Below the pieces are notes generated by a model. That model saw only the letters and a program-made list of their open reading frames with translations, was not told the origin of the DNA and did not search any database. From positions 1,404,703 to 1,468,702 of the forward strand of contig NZ_KV440949.1 in the NCBI RefSeq assembly GCF_001636315.1: 64,000 bases of DNA, in the 5' to 3' direction. A program made the position numbers and the translations under genes. Positions 54,110 to 63,068 of this stretch are shown here, in pieces. This stretch comes from Neobacillus mesonae (GTDB lineage Bacteria > Bacillota > Bacilli > Bacillales > Cytobacillaceae). Every line of letters starts with the position of its first letter. The stretch's first letter is position 1.

Positions 54110-54724
54110 TTACATAGTTTTTTGGACATTCACCTGACGATTCCGAATCGAATGAAATGCTTTATATAGTCTCATCGTTAACATTCCCGCAAGGACTGTC
54201 AAGATAATGTCCCCGCCAATACCATAGACAAAACCGACCAACAAAATATGTCCCCAGCTGCTGGCAACCCCCATCCATATATTCAGTGCCAGGTATAAAT
54301 AAGGGACACCGATTAAATACACGACAAATATACCCGCTAAGTTCGCAAGGATGAAATGAATCGTTTTTGGATTTTGAATCCGTTCAATAATAAAGCCAAC
54401 AACATAGGCAGCTGCAATAAAGCCGAGCAAGTAACCGAATGTCGGCTGAAGAAAATAACCAATACCGCCTCCTTGTGTAAAAACAGGTACACCGGCTAAG
54501 CCGATGCCAACATACACTAACTGGCTCAGCATTCCTTTTTTACTCCCCAAGAGGCTGCCGGCTAAATAGACGAACAGCACCTGCAGGGTAAACGGAACAT
54601 ATGGCAGAGGAATTTTGATAAAAGCACCAATGGCAGTTAAGGCGGCAAACAACGATACGGCTGCTAAATTCGACGTTTTAATACTCCAGCACCGCCTTGC
54701 TGAAATATTCCTGGACCGCCTCAT
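54110..54724 (-). CDS. bioY: Biotin transporter S component BioY
   Basis: About 190-204 residues with six membrane segments and BioY motifs ([46 protein letters not shown] in two parts). Substrate-specific subunit of an ECF biotin transporter. The only in-frame ATG (54724) lies 47 nt inside bioA with no ribosome binding site; the family's usual start is near the bioA stop, where only ATT fits. Start codon therefore uncertain; coupling to bioA is likely. Confidence 0.82.
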   Translation of the reverse strand: MRRSRNISARRCWSIKTSNLAAVSLFAALTAIGAFIKIPLPYVPFTLQVLFVYLAGSLLGSKKGMLSQLVYVGIGLAGVPVFTQGGGIGYFLQPTFGYLLGFIAAAYVVGFIIERIQNPKTIHFILANLAGIFVVYLIGVPYLYLALNIWMGVASSWGHILLVGFVYGIGGDIILTVLAGMLTMRLYKAFHSIRNRQVNVQKTM

Positions 54725-56042
54725 TTGTCAGATCGATCATCGTTTTGATTTCTTCTTTTGTAATCACATATGGCGGCATGAAATAAAGGATGTTTCCTAA
54801 CGGACGTAAAAGCAGGCCATTTTCTAAAGCAATCTGATAAATTTTATAGCCGACCCGTTCCGCACTTGGAAAAGGTTCTTTTGTCGCTTTATCTTTTACC
54901 AATTCAATCGCTCCGACCATACCTGTTTGCCGATATTCACCCACATACGGCAGGTGGCTGAAGGTTTGAACGGCCAGCTCCCTCATGTAGGCACTTTTTT
55001 CTTGATTGACTTTGATATACTGCTCATCTTCAAAAATTCGCAATACCTCAAGTGCCACCCGGCATGCCAACGGATTACCTGTATAGCTATGCGAATGGAG
55101 GAAGGCTTTCATTGTCTCATAGTCATCGTAAAATGCCTGATAAACTTCATCTGTCGTTAATACGACTGACATTGGTAAATAACCGCCTGTTAAGCCTTTG
55201 GACAAACACATAAAATCCGGGGTAATTCCCGCCTGCTCGCAAGCAAACATCGTCCCTGTCCTCCCAAATCCAACTGCTACCTCATCGGCGATTAGGTGGA
55301 CATCATATTTCAAGCACAGCTCCTTTAGGTTCTTTAAGTACGCAGGCGGGTACATCTTCATCCCCGCTGCCGCTTGGATGAGCGGCTCAATGATAATTGC
55401 ACTAATTTCCTCGTGGTGCTGCTTTAATTTTTCCTCGATAAAAGAAATACATGGTGTACTGCAGCTTTCAGGCCTCTCATTAAATGGACATCTAAAGCAA
55501 TCCGGTCCCTGAGCCCGAACTGTATCCAATAAAAGCGGTTGAAAAACTTCATTATACAGCCCGACCCCTCCGACGGATAACGCACCGAGAGTTTCACCAT
55601 GATAGGCATCTGTTAAGGCAAGGAATCGCTTTTTATTTGGTTTATTTTTTTGTGCATGATATTGAAAGCTCATTTTTAACGCGACTTCAATTGCGGATGA
55701 ACCGTTATCAGCAAAGAAGACTTTCGTCAGACCCTTAGGCGTAAGCGCCGCAAGTTTTTCCGCTAATAAGATCCCGGGCTCGTGAGTGAAATTTGCAAAT
55801 ATAACATGCTCCAGCTGAAATGCCTGCTGGGACAGCGCACTGCCGATCCGTTCATTGGCATGTCCAAATAAATTCACCCACCAGGAGGAAACAGCGTCAA
55901 TGTACTGCTTACCGTTTTCATCATATAAATAAATCCCCTTCCCGGTTTTGATGACAATCGGCGGGAATTCTTCGTAATCCTTCATTTGTGAACATGGGTG
56001 CCAAACATGTGCTAAGTCCCGTTTTTGCAAATGTGAGATCAT
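54678..56042 (-). CDS. bioA: Adenosylmethionine-8-amino-7-oxononanoate aminotransferase BioA
   Basis: A 454-residue class III aminotransferase converting 8-amino-7-oxononanoate to 7,8-diaminononanoate in biotin synthesis. Motifs: [17 protein letters not shown] near residue 52, [14 protein letters not shown] near 115, [14 protein letters not shown] near 255, and PLP lysine in [12 protein letters not shown] near 283. The ATG overlaps the bioD stop by four bases. Confidence 0.93.
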   Translation of the reverse strand: MISHLQKRDLAHVWHPCSQMKDYEEFPPIVIKTGKGIYLYDENGKQYIDAVSSWWVNLFGHANERIGSALSQQAFQLEHVIFANFTHEPGILLAEKLAALTPKGLTKVFFADNGSSAIEVALKMSFQYHAQKNKPNKKRFLALTDAYHGETLGALSVGGVGLYNEVFQPLLLDTVRAQGPDCFRCPFNERPESCSTPCISFIEEKLKQHHEEISAIIIEPLIQAAAGMKMYPPAYLKNLKELCLKYDVHLIADEVAVGFGRTGTMFACEQAGITPDFMCLSKGLTGGYLPMSVVLTTDEVYQAFYDDYETMKAFLHSHSYTGNPLACRVALEVLRIFEDEQYIKVNQEKSAYMRELAVQTFSHLPYVGEYRQTGMVGAIELVKDKATKEPFPSAERVGYKIYQIALENGLLLRPLGNILYFMPPYVITKEEIKTMIDLTNEAVQEYFSKAVLEY

Positions 56043-56731
56043 ACATGCATCACCCTTTCAAAAAACAAATCATCTTCCAGTTCCAGCGTTTTTAACTCTG
56101 CTAGACTTTTTAATTTTGGAATGACTAATGTTGGCAGTTGTGTAATTTGCTTAATTGTTTGGATATTATCCTGTTCAAGCTCGGTGCCTTCGAATCCATT
56201 AAAGACAATCCCAGCTACTGGAATATCATTCATTTTTAAAACTTTAAAAGTCAGTAATGTATGGTTGATAGTACCTAATGTAGTGCGGGCAACTACTACT
56301 GCAGGCAGCCGCGATTCTTTGATCAAGTCTAGAAAATGATAGTTTCGCCGCTCATCAATGGGAACGTATAGGCCCCCTGCCCCTTCACATATGACACGGT
56401 TGTACTTTGACTTTAGCTCCTCGAGATGGTCTAAGATCACCTCTTCGTTAATTTGTGCTCCCTCTAATCTAGCAGAGTAATGAGGCGAGGCTGGTTCTAC
56501 AAAAGAATAGCTGTTCAAATCCTCAGCCGCTAACGGTGTTTCAGTGAATTTTTGATAGAATTCAGTATCGCCGTAGTATTGCTTTGAATCTTCAACAATC
56601 AAACCGGTTTGAATTGGCTTATACGGTATGACTTTTTCTCCCTTTGATTGAAAATAGCGCATGAAGTATGTAGTAACTAATGTTTTACCGACGTCAGTAT
56701 CTGTTCCTGTAATCCAAAAATGGTTTGACAA
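56039..56731 (-). CDS. bioD: Dethiobiotin synthetase BioD
   Basis: A 230-residue ATP-dependent enzyme closing the ureido ring of dethiobiotin. P-loop [14 protein letters not shown] at residues 8-21, magnesium/substrate region YKPIQTGL near 38, and [13 protein letters not shown] near 113 are present. It is the first gene of bioD-bioA-bioY; bioF and bioB are not in the window. GGAGGGAACAA precedes the ATG. Confidence 0.92.
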   Translation of the reverse strand: MSNHFWITGTDTDVGKTLVTTYFMRYFQSKGEKVIPYKPIQTGLIVEDSKQYYGDTEFYQKFTETPLAAEDLNSYSFVEPASPHYSARLEGAQINEEVILDHLEELKSKYNRVICEGAGGLYVPIDERRNYHFLDLIKESRLPAVVVARTTLGTINHTLLTFKVLKMNDIPVAGIVFNGFEGTELEQDNIQTIKQITQLPTLVIPKLKSLAELKTLELEDDLFFERVMHV

Positions 56732-56746
56732 TTTGTTCCCTCCTAA

Positions 56747-56787
56747 AATATATGTTAACTAATATATAAAATAAGTTAACATATATT
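56747..56787. promoter_or_regulatory. BirA-type operator upstream of bioD
   Basis: A perfect 14-bp inverted repeat, AATATATGTTAACT (56747-56760) and its complement (56774-56787), 13 bp apart. TGTTAAC...GTTAACA matches the Firmicutes BirA operator type, which represses biotin genes when biotinyl-AMP is abundant. Confidence 0.88.
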
Positions 56788-56824
56788 ATTCGATCTTGTA
56801 AATCTACTTTTCGAAAAAGAGGAG

Positions 56825-56860
56825 GAAAAAACCAAAGGCAATTGCTATACCTTTGGTTTT
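56825..56860 (-). terminator. Terminator after metE
   Basis: AACCAAAGG...CCTTTGGTT stem with a TTTTTT tail on the minus strand. Confidence 0.85.
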
Positions 56861-56872
56861 GACTCCGTATAT

Positions 56873-59146
56873 TTAACTTTTCACACCTAAGCGCTCACGA
56901 ACTATATGTGTCGCTGTCACCATATTGGCTAAAGAGCGAACGGTTTCTTCCATCCCTCTAGTTTTTAATCCACAATCGGGGTTAATCCAGAATTGGTCCT
57001 TTTCAAGAGCCTTTAAACCATGTTCAATCACTTCGTTGATTTCTTCACATGACGGCACCCGCGGACTATGGATATCATAGACGCCAAGCCCGATTCCTTT
57101 ATGGTAGGCATTGTGATGGAAGGCGGAAACAAGCTCCCCATGACTTCGCGATGTTTCAATCGAGATGACATCGGCATCCAACTGGTCAATAGCTCCAATA
57201 AAATCATGGAATTCGCAATAGCACATATGGGTATGGATTTGCGTCATATCCGCAACGGAAGAGTTTGTCACCCGAAAGGCCTTTATCGCCCACTGTAAAT
57301 AATCATCCCATGCTGATTTCTTCAACGGCAGGCCTTCTCTCAATGCCGGTTCATCCACCTGAATCATTTTAATCCCTGCTGTCTCAAGAGCCTCCACTTC
57401 GTTTCTTAAAGCAAGGGCGATTTGAAAAGCTACATGCGACCGAGGCAAATCATCCCGGACAAAAGACCAGTTTAGAATTGTCACCGGACCAGTAATCATG
57501 CCCTTAACAGGTTTGTTAGTTAGAGACTGTGCGAAGACACTTTCCTTAACCGTCATTGGCTGAAGAAACTGAACATCCCCATAAATGACTGGCGGCTTTA
57601 CACAGCGAGAGCCGTAGGATTGCACCCAGCCGTTCTTGGTAAACGCAAATCCGCCTAATTTTTCACCGAAAAACTCAACCATATCCGTCCGTTCAAATTC
57701 ACCATGAACGAATACATCAAGGCCGATATCCTCTTGAATTTCAATCCATTTCCGAATTTCTTTTTGAATAAATTGATCATATTCTTCTGTCGTCAATTCG
57801 CCTTGCCGCCATTTTCTTCGCGCCTGCCGAACCTCTAACGTTTGCGGAAAACTACCAATAGTTGTGGTCGGAAGGAGCGGCAGGTTCCACGCTTTTTGTA
57901 TTTCCTGACGTTGTTCAAAGGAGGAACTACGCTGAACATCCTGAGAAATGAAAGCGGCAGCTGCTTCTTGAATTTCTTTTCTATTTCTATCCGCTGATTG
58001 GTTCAAGCGGGCAAGTGCTGTTTTAGATTGAGCAAATGGCTCTTCTCCCCCGTTCACAACGTTTTCCGCTAAGGAAACTATTTCTACTATTTTTTCATCA
58101 GCAAAAGCCAATACTTCTTTTACCGTCGGATTCAGCTCGTTTTCATAACGGACTGTAACAGGCACATGCAGCAGGCTGGATGAAGGCTGCAGCCATAAAC
58201 TTTCCTTTGGTACGATGCTCTTGAGAGTCTCGACAAGTTCCCTTTTTACCGATAAATCGGAGCGCCAAATATTCCGCCCATCAATTACACCAGCTCCAAG
58301 CACTTTATCCGTAGGAAATCCATGTTCTTTTACTGCTTGCAGATTCCCTTCCAAACCATGGACAAAATCTAAGCCAACCCCAGCAACCGGTAAATTCACA
58401 ACATCTTCATAATGCTCAACTGCGTCAAAATAGGTTTGCAGCATGATTCTAAGCTTCGGCACCGCTTCGTTCAACTGTTTATAGATATAGAGGACTGTTC
58501 TCATTTCATCTTTTGTAACTGATGTAACGAGAATCGGTTCATCAATTTGCACCCATTGTACTCCCTCTGCCGCTAGCTCTTGTAAAACTTGAATGTAAAG
58601 GGGAACAATTTGCAAAATAAGTGCCGGTAATTCTTTTGGTCCAAACCCTTTGGACAGCTTTAAAAACGTATAAGGACCCACGATGACGGGCTTTCCATCA
58701 ATCCCTAGCTTTTCTTTTGCTTCACGATAGGCATGCAGCGGCTTGTTTTCAGTCAGTGTTGGTTTCCGGTCACCCAGTTCCGGGACAATATAATGGTAAT
58801 TCGTGTTAAACCATTTGGTCATTTCACAGGCAACTGCCCTATCACTGCCACGCGCCATCGCAAAATAGGTTGAAAGCGGCACAGCACCATCCTCGTACTC
58901 ATATCTTTTAGGAACAAAGCCAAACATCACGGCCAAGTCAAGTATATGGTCATAAAAAGTAAAATCCCCTACCGGAATCAGATCAATGCCCGCATCCTTT
59001 TGTTTTTGTAAGTGGTTAAGGCGAATTTGTTCCATTTGTACTAGAAAATGGGACTCTGTTATTTTCCCTGCCCAATATCCTTCCAAAGCTTTCTTCCATT
59101 CGCGGTTTTCCCCAATCCTTGGGTACCCTAAATTACTGCTCTTCAT
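56873..59146 (-). CDS. metE: Cobalamin-independent methionine synthase MetE
   Basis: A 757-residue enzyme methylating homocysteine with 5-methyltetrahydropteroyltri-L-glutamate. Two similar barrels; zinc ligands in HTHMCYCEF (about 640-648) and the later DCGLKTR cysteine (about 725); the conserved IQVDEPALREGLPLK near 600. GAGGAACTTGAGAG precedes the ATG. Behind a cobalamin riboswitch and terminator, so it should be silent when B12 is available (a B12-dependent MetH is then expected elsewhere). Confidence 0.95.
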   Translation of the reverse strand: MKSSNLGYPRIGENREWKKALEGYWAGKITESHFLVQMEQIRLNHLQKQKDAGIDLIPVGDFTFYDHILDLAVMFGFVPKRYEYEDGAVPLSTYFAMARGSDRAVACEMTKWFNTNYHYIVPELGDRKPTLTENKPLHAYREAKEKLGIDGKPVIVGPYTFLKLSKGFGPKELPALILQIVPLYIQVLQELAAEGVQWVQIDEPILVTSVTKDEMRTVLYIYKQLNEAVPKLRIMLQTYFDAVEHYEDVVNLPVAGVGLDFVHGLEGNLQAVKEHGFPTDKVLGAGVIDGRNIWRSDLSVKRELVETLKSIVPKESLWLQPSSSLLHVPVTVRYENELNPTVKEVLAFADEKIVEIVSLAENVVNGGEEPFAQSKTALARLNQSADRNRKEIQEAAAAFISQDVQRSSSFEQRQEIQKAWNLPLLPTTTIGSFPQTLEVRQARRKWRQGELTTEEYDQFIQKEIRKWIEIQEDIGLDVFVHGEFERTDMVEFFGEKLGGFAFTKNGWVQSYGSRCVKPPVIYGDVQFLQPMTVKESVFAQSLTNKPVKGMITGPVTILNWSFVRDDLPRSHVAFQIALALRNEVEALETAGIKMIQVDEPALREGLPLKKSAWDDYLQWAIKAFRVTNSSVADMTQIHTHMCYCEFHDFIGAIDQLDADVISIETSRSHGELVSAFHHNAYHKGIGLGVYDIHSPRVPSCEEINEVIEHGLKALEKDQFWINPDCGLKTRGMEETVRSLANMVTATHIVRERLGVKS

Positions 59147-59173
59147 CTCTCAAGTTCCTCCTATTTTTTCAAA

Positions 59174-59218
59174 TAAAAAAGGCATTCCTAACGTTTCAAT
59201 AGAAAGTTAGAAAAGCCT
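59174..59218 (-). terminator. Riboswitch-controlled terminator before metE
   Basis: AGGCTTTTCTAAC...GTTAGGAATGCC stem followed by TTTTTTATTTG on the minus strand, between the cobalamin aptamer and metE. Confidence 0.85.
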
Positions 59219-59289
59219 AATATCGATCACGGCATACGCCGCCCTTGTATTATTAGCAGTCAATCTAACACCTCCCTATCTCCCGTAGG

Positions 59290-59492
59290 TTTACAGCGTT
59301 GTCGAAACAGGCAGGTCTCCTGACTTAAGGATCATTACCAGCCGCATACCTTCCCAATCATCCCGATTAGTGGTTTAAACATGCGTTGATTTCCCTTTTA
59401 CAGTGGCGGGACCGTGTCGGATTTACACCGAGCTTCCCTTTTCATCCTTGAACATAAGCATCCAAGGAACCTGTTCCCACTTATTCTATTAG
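59290..59492 (-). promoter_or_regulatory. Cobalamin (B12) riboswitch upstream of metE
   Basis: Minus strand shows the B12 box and core: AGGTTCC near the 5' end, AAGGGAAGCTCGGTGTAAATC, CGGTCCCGCCACTGTAA, and AAGTCAGGAGACCTGCCTGT near 59305-59325. It controls transcription through the downstream terminator. Exact ends are approximate. Confidence 0.93.
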
Positions 59493-59596
59493 GTATACCA
59501 TCTCTTTGATAGTATAATGCTATCATACTGCAAAGTAATAAAAAGTTCCAATTTTATTTCAACTCTAATTTTTAAAAAATGAAAAATCGCTTTGCT

Positions 59597-59935
59597 TTAT
59601 CTATTTCCCGGCGCAGGTTTGTCTACCCCTGTGACACGATGATTGTGGCCGTCATCCTCACTAGTAAAAAAATCATAGTAATGAACATGCATGCCGTTTC
59701 CTACTGGGATCGCCGGCCCCGAGTAGGCCTTATAGTGATGGCTATGACCGTTTTCAAACATCACATACCCTTCCGTATAATGAATGTGGCTTCCATCCTG
59801 AGTTTGGATTGGTGGTGATGTAACATCTAAACATTGATGAACGTGCTCTGAACTCATCGATGTATAATCAACCGAGCCATGATTATGGTGCGGAACAAAA
59901 CCGTTAACAAAATCGTCTTTACCTACCCTTGCCAT
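59597..59935 (-). CDS. ymaF: YmaF-family histidine-rich protein
   Basis: A 112-residue protein with repeated His motifs (HHNHG, HVHQC, HIHYT, HSHHY, HVHYYDFF, HNHRVTG) spaced about 15-20 residues apart, typical of YmaF. The pattern suggests metal binding, but no function is established. The start MARVGKDDF is preferred; the open frame continues 51 codons upstream into the next gene's end. Confidence 0.8.
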   Translation of the reverse strand: MARVGKDDFVNGFVPHHNHGSVDYTSMSSEHVHQCLDVTSPPIQTQDGSHIHYTEGYVMFENGHSHHYKAYSGPAIPVGNGMHVHYYDFFTSEDDGHNHRVTGVDKPAPGNR

Positions 59936-60017
59936 ATTCCCCCACCCCTTATGCAGCTTTATTACCCATGATATTTTCATAAAAAAGGGAATATGCTTAG
60001 TTGGGGTGGGAAATTTA

Positions 60018-60728
60018 TCAATTATCCTTCCCAGGCTTATAGTAATTAGGGTCACTATTATGATTATGTTGGATTTTGTTATTATCAATAAACAGCTTTC
60101 TATTTTCTAAAAATACGGCCAGCATAATGTCCTCTACCTTTTCTCCCTTTTTTTTCACCTCTTTCATAAGCCACTCAATGTCTAACTCAAGGTATTTTAA
60201 ATTATGAGAAATGATTTGACCGTCCATGATTAGTGGAATCGGCAAATATTCCTTTTTTACTTTTAATTTTAAATCCTTCGGCTGAACCGGGCGATATTCC
60301 GCTTTGGGAATTACACTTATCTCGCCGGTCTCCTCCATTACGGCAATGGCAATATTTTGCGTATCCGTATACCCTTTTACACGTAAGTGTGCCAATAATT
60401 CATTTATGGGCATTCTGCCCTTCTTCAGCCCTTTACGATCAATATCACCGTTCCGAATTAGGACTGTAGGGCTTCCATATAAGAGCCATCTTAATTTGTT
60501 ATGTAACGATAAACGGACGATAATTTTATAAATAATGACCGTGATTGCGGAATAGATGATGGCTTTTCCAAGGTTCTCTACTTCCACAGGAGTACTGATA
60601 ATATTCGTAAGCACAAAGATATACAATAAATCGAACGAGTGCATTTCTGCGACAGCCTTTTTTCCTGTCAGCCTTAAAAACAAAAATCCAACTAAAAAGA
60701 CGACCACCGCACGGTAAATGAGTTCCAA
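60018..60728 (-). CDS. DUF421/YetF-family membrane protein
   Basis: About 236 residues: three membrane segments in the first 80 residues (LTGKKAVAEMHSFDLLYIFVL is characteristic) and a cytoplasmic YetF domain (GRMPINELLAHLRVKGY, AVMEETGEISVIPK). Some family members reach the spore inner membrane; the function is unclear. A TTG at 60728 has AGAGGTG at proper spacing; a GTG three codons earlier is an alternative. Confidence 0.85.
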   Translation of the reverse strand: MELIYRAVVVFLVGFLFLRLTGKKAVAEMHSFDLLYIFVLTNIISTPVEVENLGKAIIYSAITVIIYKIIVRLSLHNKLRWLLYGSPTVLIRNGDIDRKGLKKGRMPINELLAHLRVKGYTDTQNIAIAVMEETGEISVIPKAEYRPVQPKDLKLKVKKEYLPIPLIMDGQIISHNLKYLELDIEWLMKEVKKKGEKVEDIMLAVFLENRKLFIDNNKIQHNHNSDPNYYKPGKDN

Positions 60729-60801
60729 ATGCTTCACCTCTGGGGAATTCGGCTATTCTATCGATAGTATTAGAAGATTCGAGCGGAACTAAACTAGAAT
60801 A

Positions 60802-60838
60802 TAAAAAATTGAGTACCGTTGATGTACTCAATTTTTGT
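60802..60838 (-). terminator. Terminator after the 249-residue membrane protein gene
   Basis: AATTGAGTAC...GTACTCAATT stem and TTTTTTATA on the minus strand; overlaps the end of the reading frame. Confidence 0.82.
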
Positions 60839-61577
60839 TATAGTACGGCGGTAAACTTCCCTTTCCGCCGATACCTGATAGGCTGCCACGTTCTACTTTA
60901 TAAGCTAATTGCCATTTTCCCTTTTCGGTTCCTTTTTTCCAGCTTTCTGAAAAAGTGACGATATATATTTCGTTTTCAATTTCTTTTGCAGTTGTCTCTT
61001 TAGTTATTAGGTAACCGTTAATGTTTTCTTCCCATTTGCCGATTTTTTTCGGAAACTCGTTGATAACCGTCCCTTCCCCGGAAGTAGCAAATGCCACCGC
61101 ATCCTCTTTTGTGAATGGCGGCATCGGCGGGGAAGTGAGATGGAAATAACCCCAAATTAATAAAAGTAAGGCTATTGGTAAAAGAACTATGACACCTCTC
61201 CTTTTTTTCCTGGATAGCCACTTATCGATTACTCCATATAAAACCGCTGCAAGCATGCCATAAATGGCAAGTGTTCTTTCTTGAAAAAACACACCATTTG
61301 CCAAGCCAAAAAGCCCGACAATCACTATATAAAGCAGGTCGTTTTGCTGAAAATACCTTCTTTGAATGTATTCAATTCCAATAGAAACCAAATTTCCATA
61401 AATTAAAATAATTGCACCAATGTACATAAAAAAAATGAAGAACCAGCCAACAAAATGCTCGCCTTTGTTATAGACAATTTCGGCAGTTGTGTTAACCGTT
61501 ATAATACTGAAAAGCATTGAAATAAATGTTGTTGTGAAGAAGGTAGCTGTGAGTTTTCTTATAATTAAATTACTCAA
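60828..61577 (-). CDS. Membrane protein of unknown function
   Basis: A 249-residue protein with about five hydrophobic segments in the first 150 residues and an extracellular or cytoplasmic C-terminal domain (FTKEDAVAFATSGEGTVINE, WQLAYKVERGSLSGIGG). Not recognised as a named family; the last part resembles PepSY-like or lipoprotein-type folds only loosely. A TTG start follows GGGGGGGATC. Confidence 0.65.
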   Translation of the reverse strand: MSNLIIRKLTATFFTTTFISMLFSIITVNTTAEIVYNKGEHFVGWFFIFFMYIGAIILIYGNLVSIGIEYIQRRYFQQNDLLYIVIVGLFGLANGVFFQERTLAIYGMLAAVLYGVIDKWLSRKKRRGVIVLLPIALLLLIWGYFHLTSPPMPPFTKEDAVAFATSGEGTVINEFPKKIGKWEENINGYLITKETTAKEIENEIYIVTFSESWKKGTEKGKWQLAYKVERGSLSGIGGKGSLPPYYNKN

Positions 61578-61649
61578 TTTAGATCCCCCCCTTTAGATAA
61601 TTTTACCATTAGTGTTTTATAAAAGGGGGATAATTTGGGTTTTTAAATA

Positions 61650-61681
61650 TAAAAAAGACCAGCATTTTGAATGCTAGTCTT
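61650..61681 (-). terminator. ssrA terminator
   Basis: AAGACtAGCATT...AATGCTgGTCTT stem followed by TTTTTTATATTT on the minus strand, 18 bases after the tmRNA CCA end. Confidence 0.92.
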
Positions 61682-61698
61682 GTATTCCACCTTATGTA

Positions 61699-62342
61699 TG
61701 GTGGAGACGGTGGGACGTGCTCTTCCATGCTTTCGTCATGGCACTGACTATATCTTGAACCTGCTATCAATCAGGCAGGTCCCCCGGCGTCTTATGCGAA
61801 ATATATATTTACCTTTTTCGGCAGGATTTCGCATCCTAGTACTACCATTTAGAATGGCAGCCTATAAGTCGATACACGGCTGTTGGATTACTCCACATAC
61901 CGCTCGGCATTGCCTTATCGCATTTTTTGCGACTTAGGTTTCACCGATAAAGCCGGATTTTCACTTGTATGTTACCATACAAGGCGACTAAGTTATTAAT
62001 CGAACCCACGTCCAAAGATATCGGCACTTAAGCTTCTACGAGTGTAGTCGATATATTCGTGTTTCGCTGAGCCTTTTGCCTATCGACGGGCGGCCGGTCA
62101 GCTAGCCTGGTTGTTCTCTTCCTTCATCCTCAGGCGGTGGAATCCGGCGTAGCCTGCTAAAAGTGAGTCCGCTACCCTACCACACAGGCGATGGAGGGGC
62201 GAACCGCTTAGTGCTTAATTAGGCAGCTAAAGCGAAGTTGTTGTTAGTTTTGCCAGTTATTGGCTTTGACGTTTTAACGAGGCCGATCCCCTCGACTCGC
62301 AACCCAAGCTCGAACTACCCCTGTCGAATCCGTAGCGTCCCC
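61699..62342 (-). ncRNA. ssrA: tmRNA (ssrA), interrupted in the T-loop by an intron
   Basis: Rescues stalled ribosomes with SmpB by acting as tRNA-Ala and then as mRNA. The 5' end GGGGACGCTACGGATTCGACAG is at 62342. The tag frame (62222-62254, stop 62219-62221) gives A-GKTNNNFALAA, the first Ala coming from the charged tmRNA. The 5' half of the T-arm ends at 61999 (GTGGGTTCGAT); its 3' half resumes at 61715 (TCCCACCGTCTCCACCA, CCA encoded, end 61699). Joined, exon 1 (61999-62342, 344 nt) and exon 2 (61699-61715, 17 nt) make a 361-nt RNA with a perfect T-stem GTGGG/CCCAC and acceptor stem GGGGACG/CGTCTCC. Without splicing the tRNA domain cannot form. Confidence 0.95.
61716..61998 (-). mobile_element. 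Group I intron (283 nt) in the ssrA T-loop
   Basis: Inserted in the T-loop. The complete core can be drawn: P1 exon CGAU with intron GUCG (U.G at the splice site); P2 CTTGTATG/CATACAAG with GTAA loop; P3 CCGGC (61952-61956)/GCCGG (61784-61788); P4 UCGG/CCGA; P5 CCU/AGG plus GTCGC/GCGAT; P6a TGGA-GTAA-TCCA; P7 GACTTATA (61863-61870)/TATAGTC (61746-61752); P8 ACCTGC/GCAGGT; P9 CCATG/CATGG. Consensus words GTGAAACCTAAG, AAGGCAATGCCGAGC and AAGATATAGTC are present. Extra hairpins between P7 and P3 suggest subgroup IA. It ends in G. There is no homing endonuclease ORF. Confidence 0.9.
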
Positions 62343-62433
62343 ATTATAAAAGTGCTGATGATCAGCAAGAACGTTAGGAAACTGGCAAGTTGTTTGAGCA
62401 AAAGTTTCTATCGCTTATCTCAGCGACAAACTT

Positions 62434-62461
62434 ATTATAACATACTCAGTGAATTTTGCAA
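62434..62461 (-). promoter_or_regulatory. Probable ssrA promoter
   Basis: Minus strand TTGCAA (62456-62461), 16-bp spacer, TATAAT (62434-62439). Transcription would start near 62427, leaving a leader of about 85 nt to be removed by RNase P. Confidence 0.75.
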
Positions 62462-62488
62462 TTGTAAGTAATTGTAAGATAAACCAAA

Positions 62489-62956
62489 TTACATTTTCTG
62501 ACGCTCGCGGAAGGCACGTTCAATTTCACGCTTCGCTTCCTTCTTCTTCAGGTCTTCACGCTTGTCATAGTTTTTCTTACCCCTTGCAAGACCAATTAAA
62601 ACCTTACAGAAGCCATTTTTTAAATAAAGCTTTAATGGAATAAGTGCATAGCCGGATTCTTTAGCTTCTCCATATAGCTTATTAATTTCCTTTTTATGAA
62701 GCAGCAGTTTCCGTGTTCGTAATGGATCATGATTATATCGGTTTCCCTGCTCATATGGGCTGATATGCATTCCGAATAAATCGGCTTCTCCATTTTGAAT
62801 CCTGACATAAGAATCCTTTAAATTAACTCGCCCGGCACGAATGGACTTGATTTCGGTCCCTTGGAGGACGATGCCGGCTTCGTACGTTTCTTCGATAAAA
62901 TAATCATGCGTCGCCTTTTTATTTTGGGCAACTACCTTTCCTACTCCTCTTGGCAT
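62489..62956 (-). CDS. smpB: SsrA-binding protein SmpB
   Basis: A 155-residue partner of tmRNA: OB-fold core with [21 protein letters not shown], the [14 protein letters not shown] tmRNA-binding strand and the basic C-terminal tail ([18 protein letters not shown]) that reads the empty mRNA channel. Its gene lies just upstream of ssrA, 147 bp apart, on the same strand. Confidence 0.96.
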   Translation of the reverse strand: MPRGVGKVVAQNKKATHDYFIEETYEAGIVLQGTEIKSIRAGRVNLKDSYVRIQNGEADLFGMHISPYEQGNRYNHDPLRTRKLLLHKKEINKLYGEAKESGYALIPLKLYLKNGFCKVLIGLARGKKNYDKREDLKKKEAKREIERAFRERQKM

Positions 62957-63014
62957 AAAAGTTTCACCTCATCTCTGGATTTTATTGTAACAGAAACGCG
63001 GAGTTCAGTACAAC

Positions 63015-63042
63015 GAAAAGAGAGCTCGTATGGAGCCCTCTC
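63015..63042 (-). terminator. Terminator downstream of rnr and its repeat array
   Basis: GAGAGGGCTC...GAGCTCTCTTTTCG hairpin on the minus strand, 460 bp past the rnr stop, so the repeat array is probably transcribed as part of the rnr 3' UTR. Confidence 0.65.
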
Positions 63043-63068
63043 ATTAGTGCTGTCTCGCTTGTTCATAC

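Noticed and set aside
61671..61937. Open frame of 88 codons on the plus strand, and a second at 62238-62471
   Set aside because: Both lie antisense to the ssrA exons and intron; no ribosome binding site; the RNA gene explains the sequence.
61715..61999. Alternative intron boundary with exon 1 ending one base later (TTCGATT)
   Set aside because: The intron would then end in T instead of the required G.
62343..62348. TATAAT directly before the tmRNA 5' end as promoter
   Set aside because: It abuts the mature 5' G, leaving no room for initiation at the normal distance; the TTGCAA-N16-TATAAT at 62434-62461 fits better.
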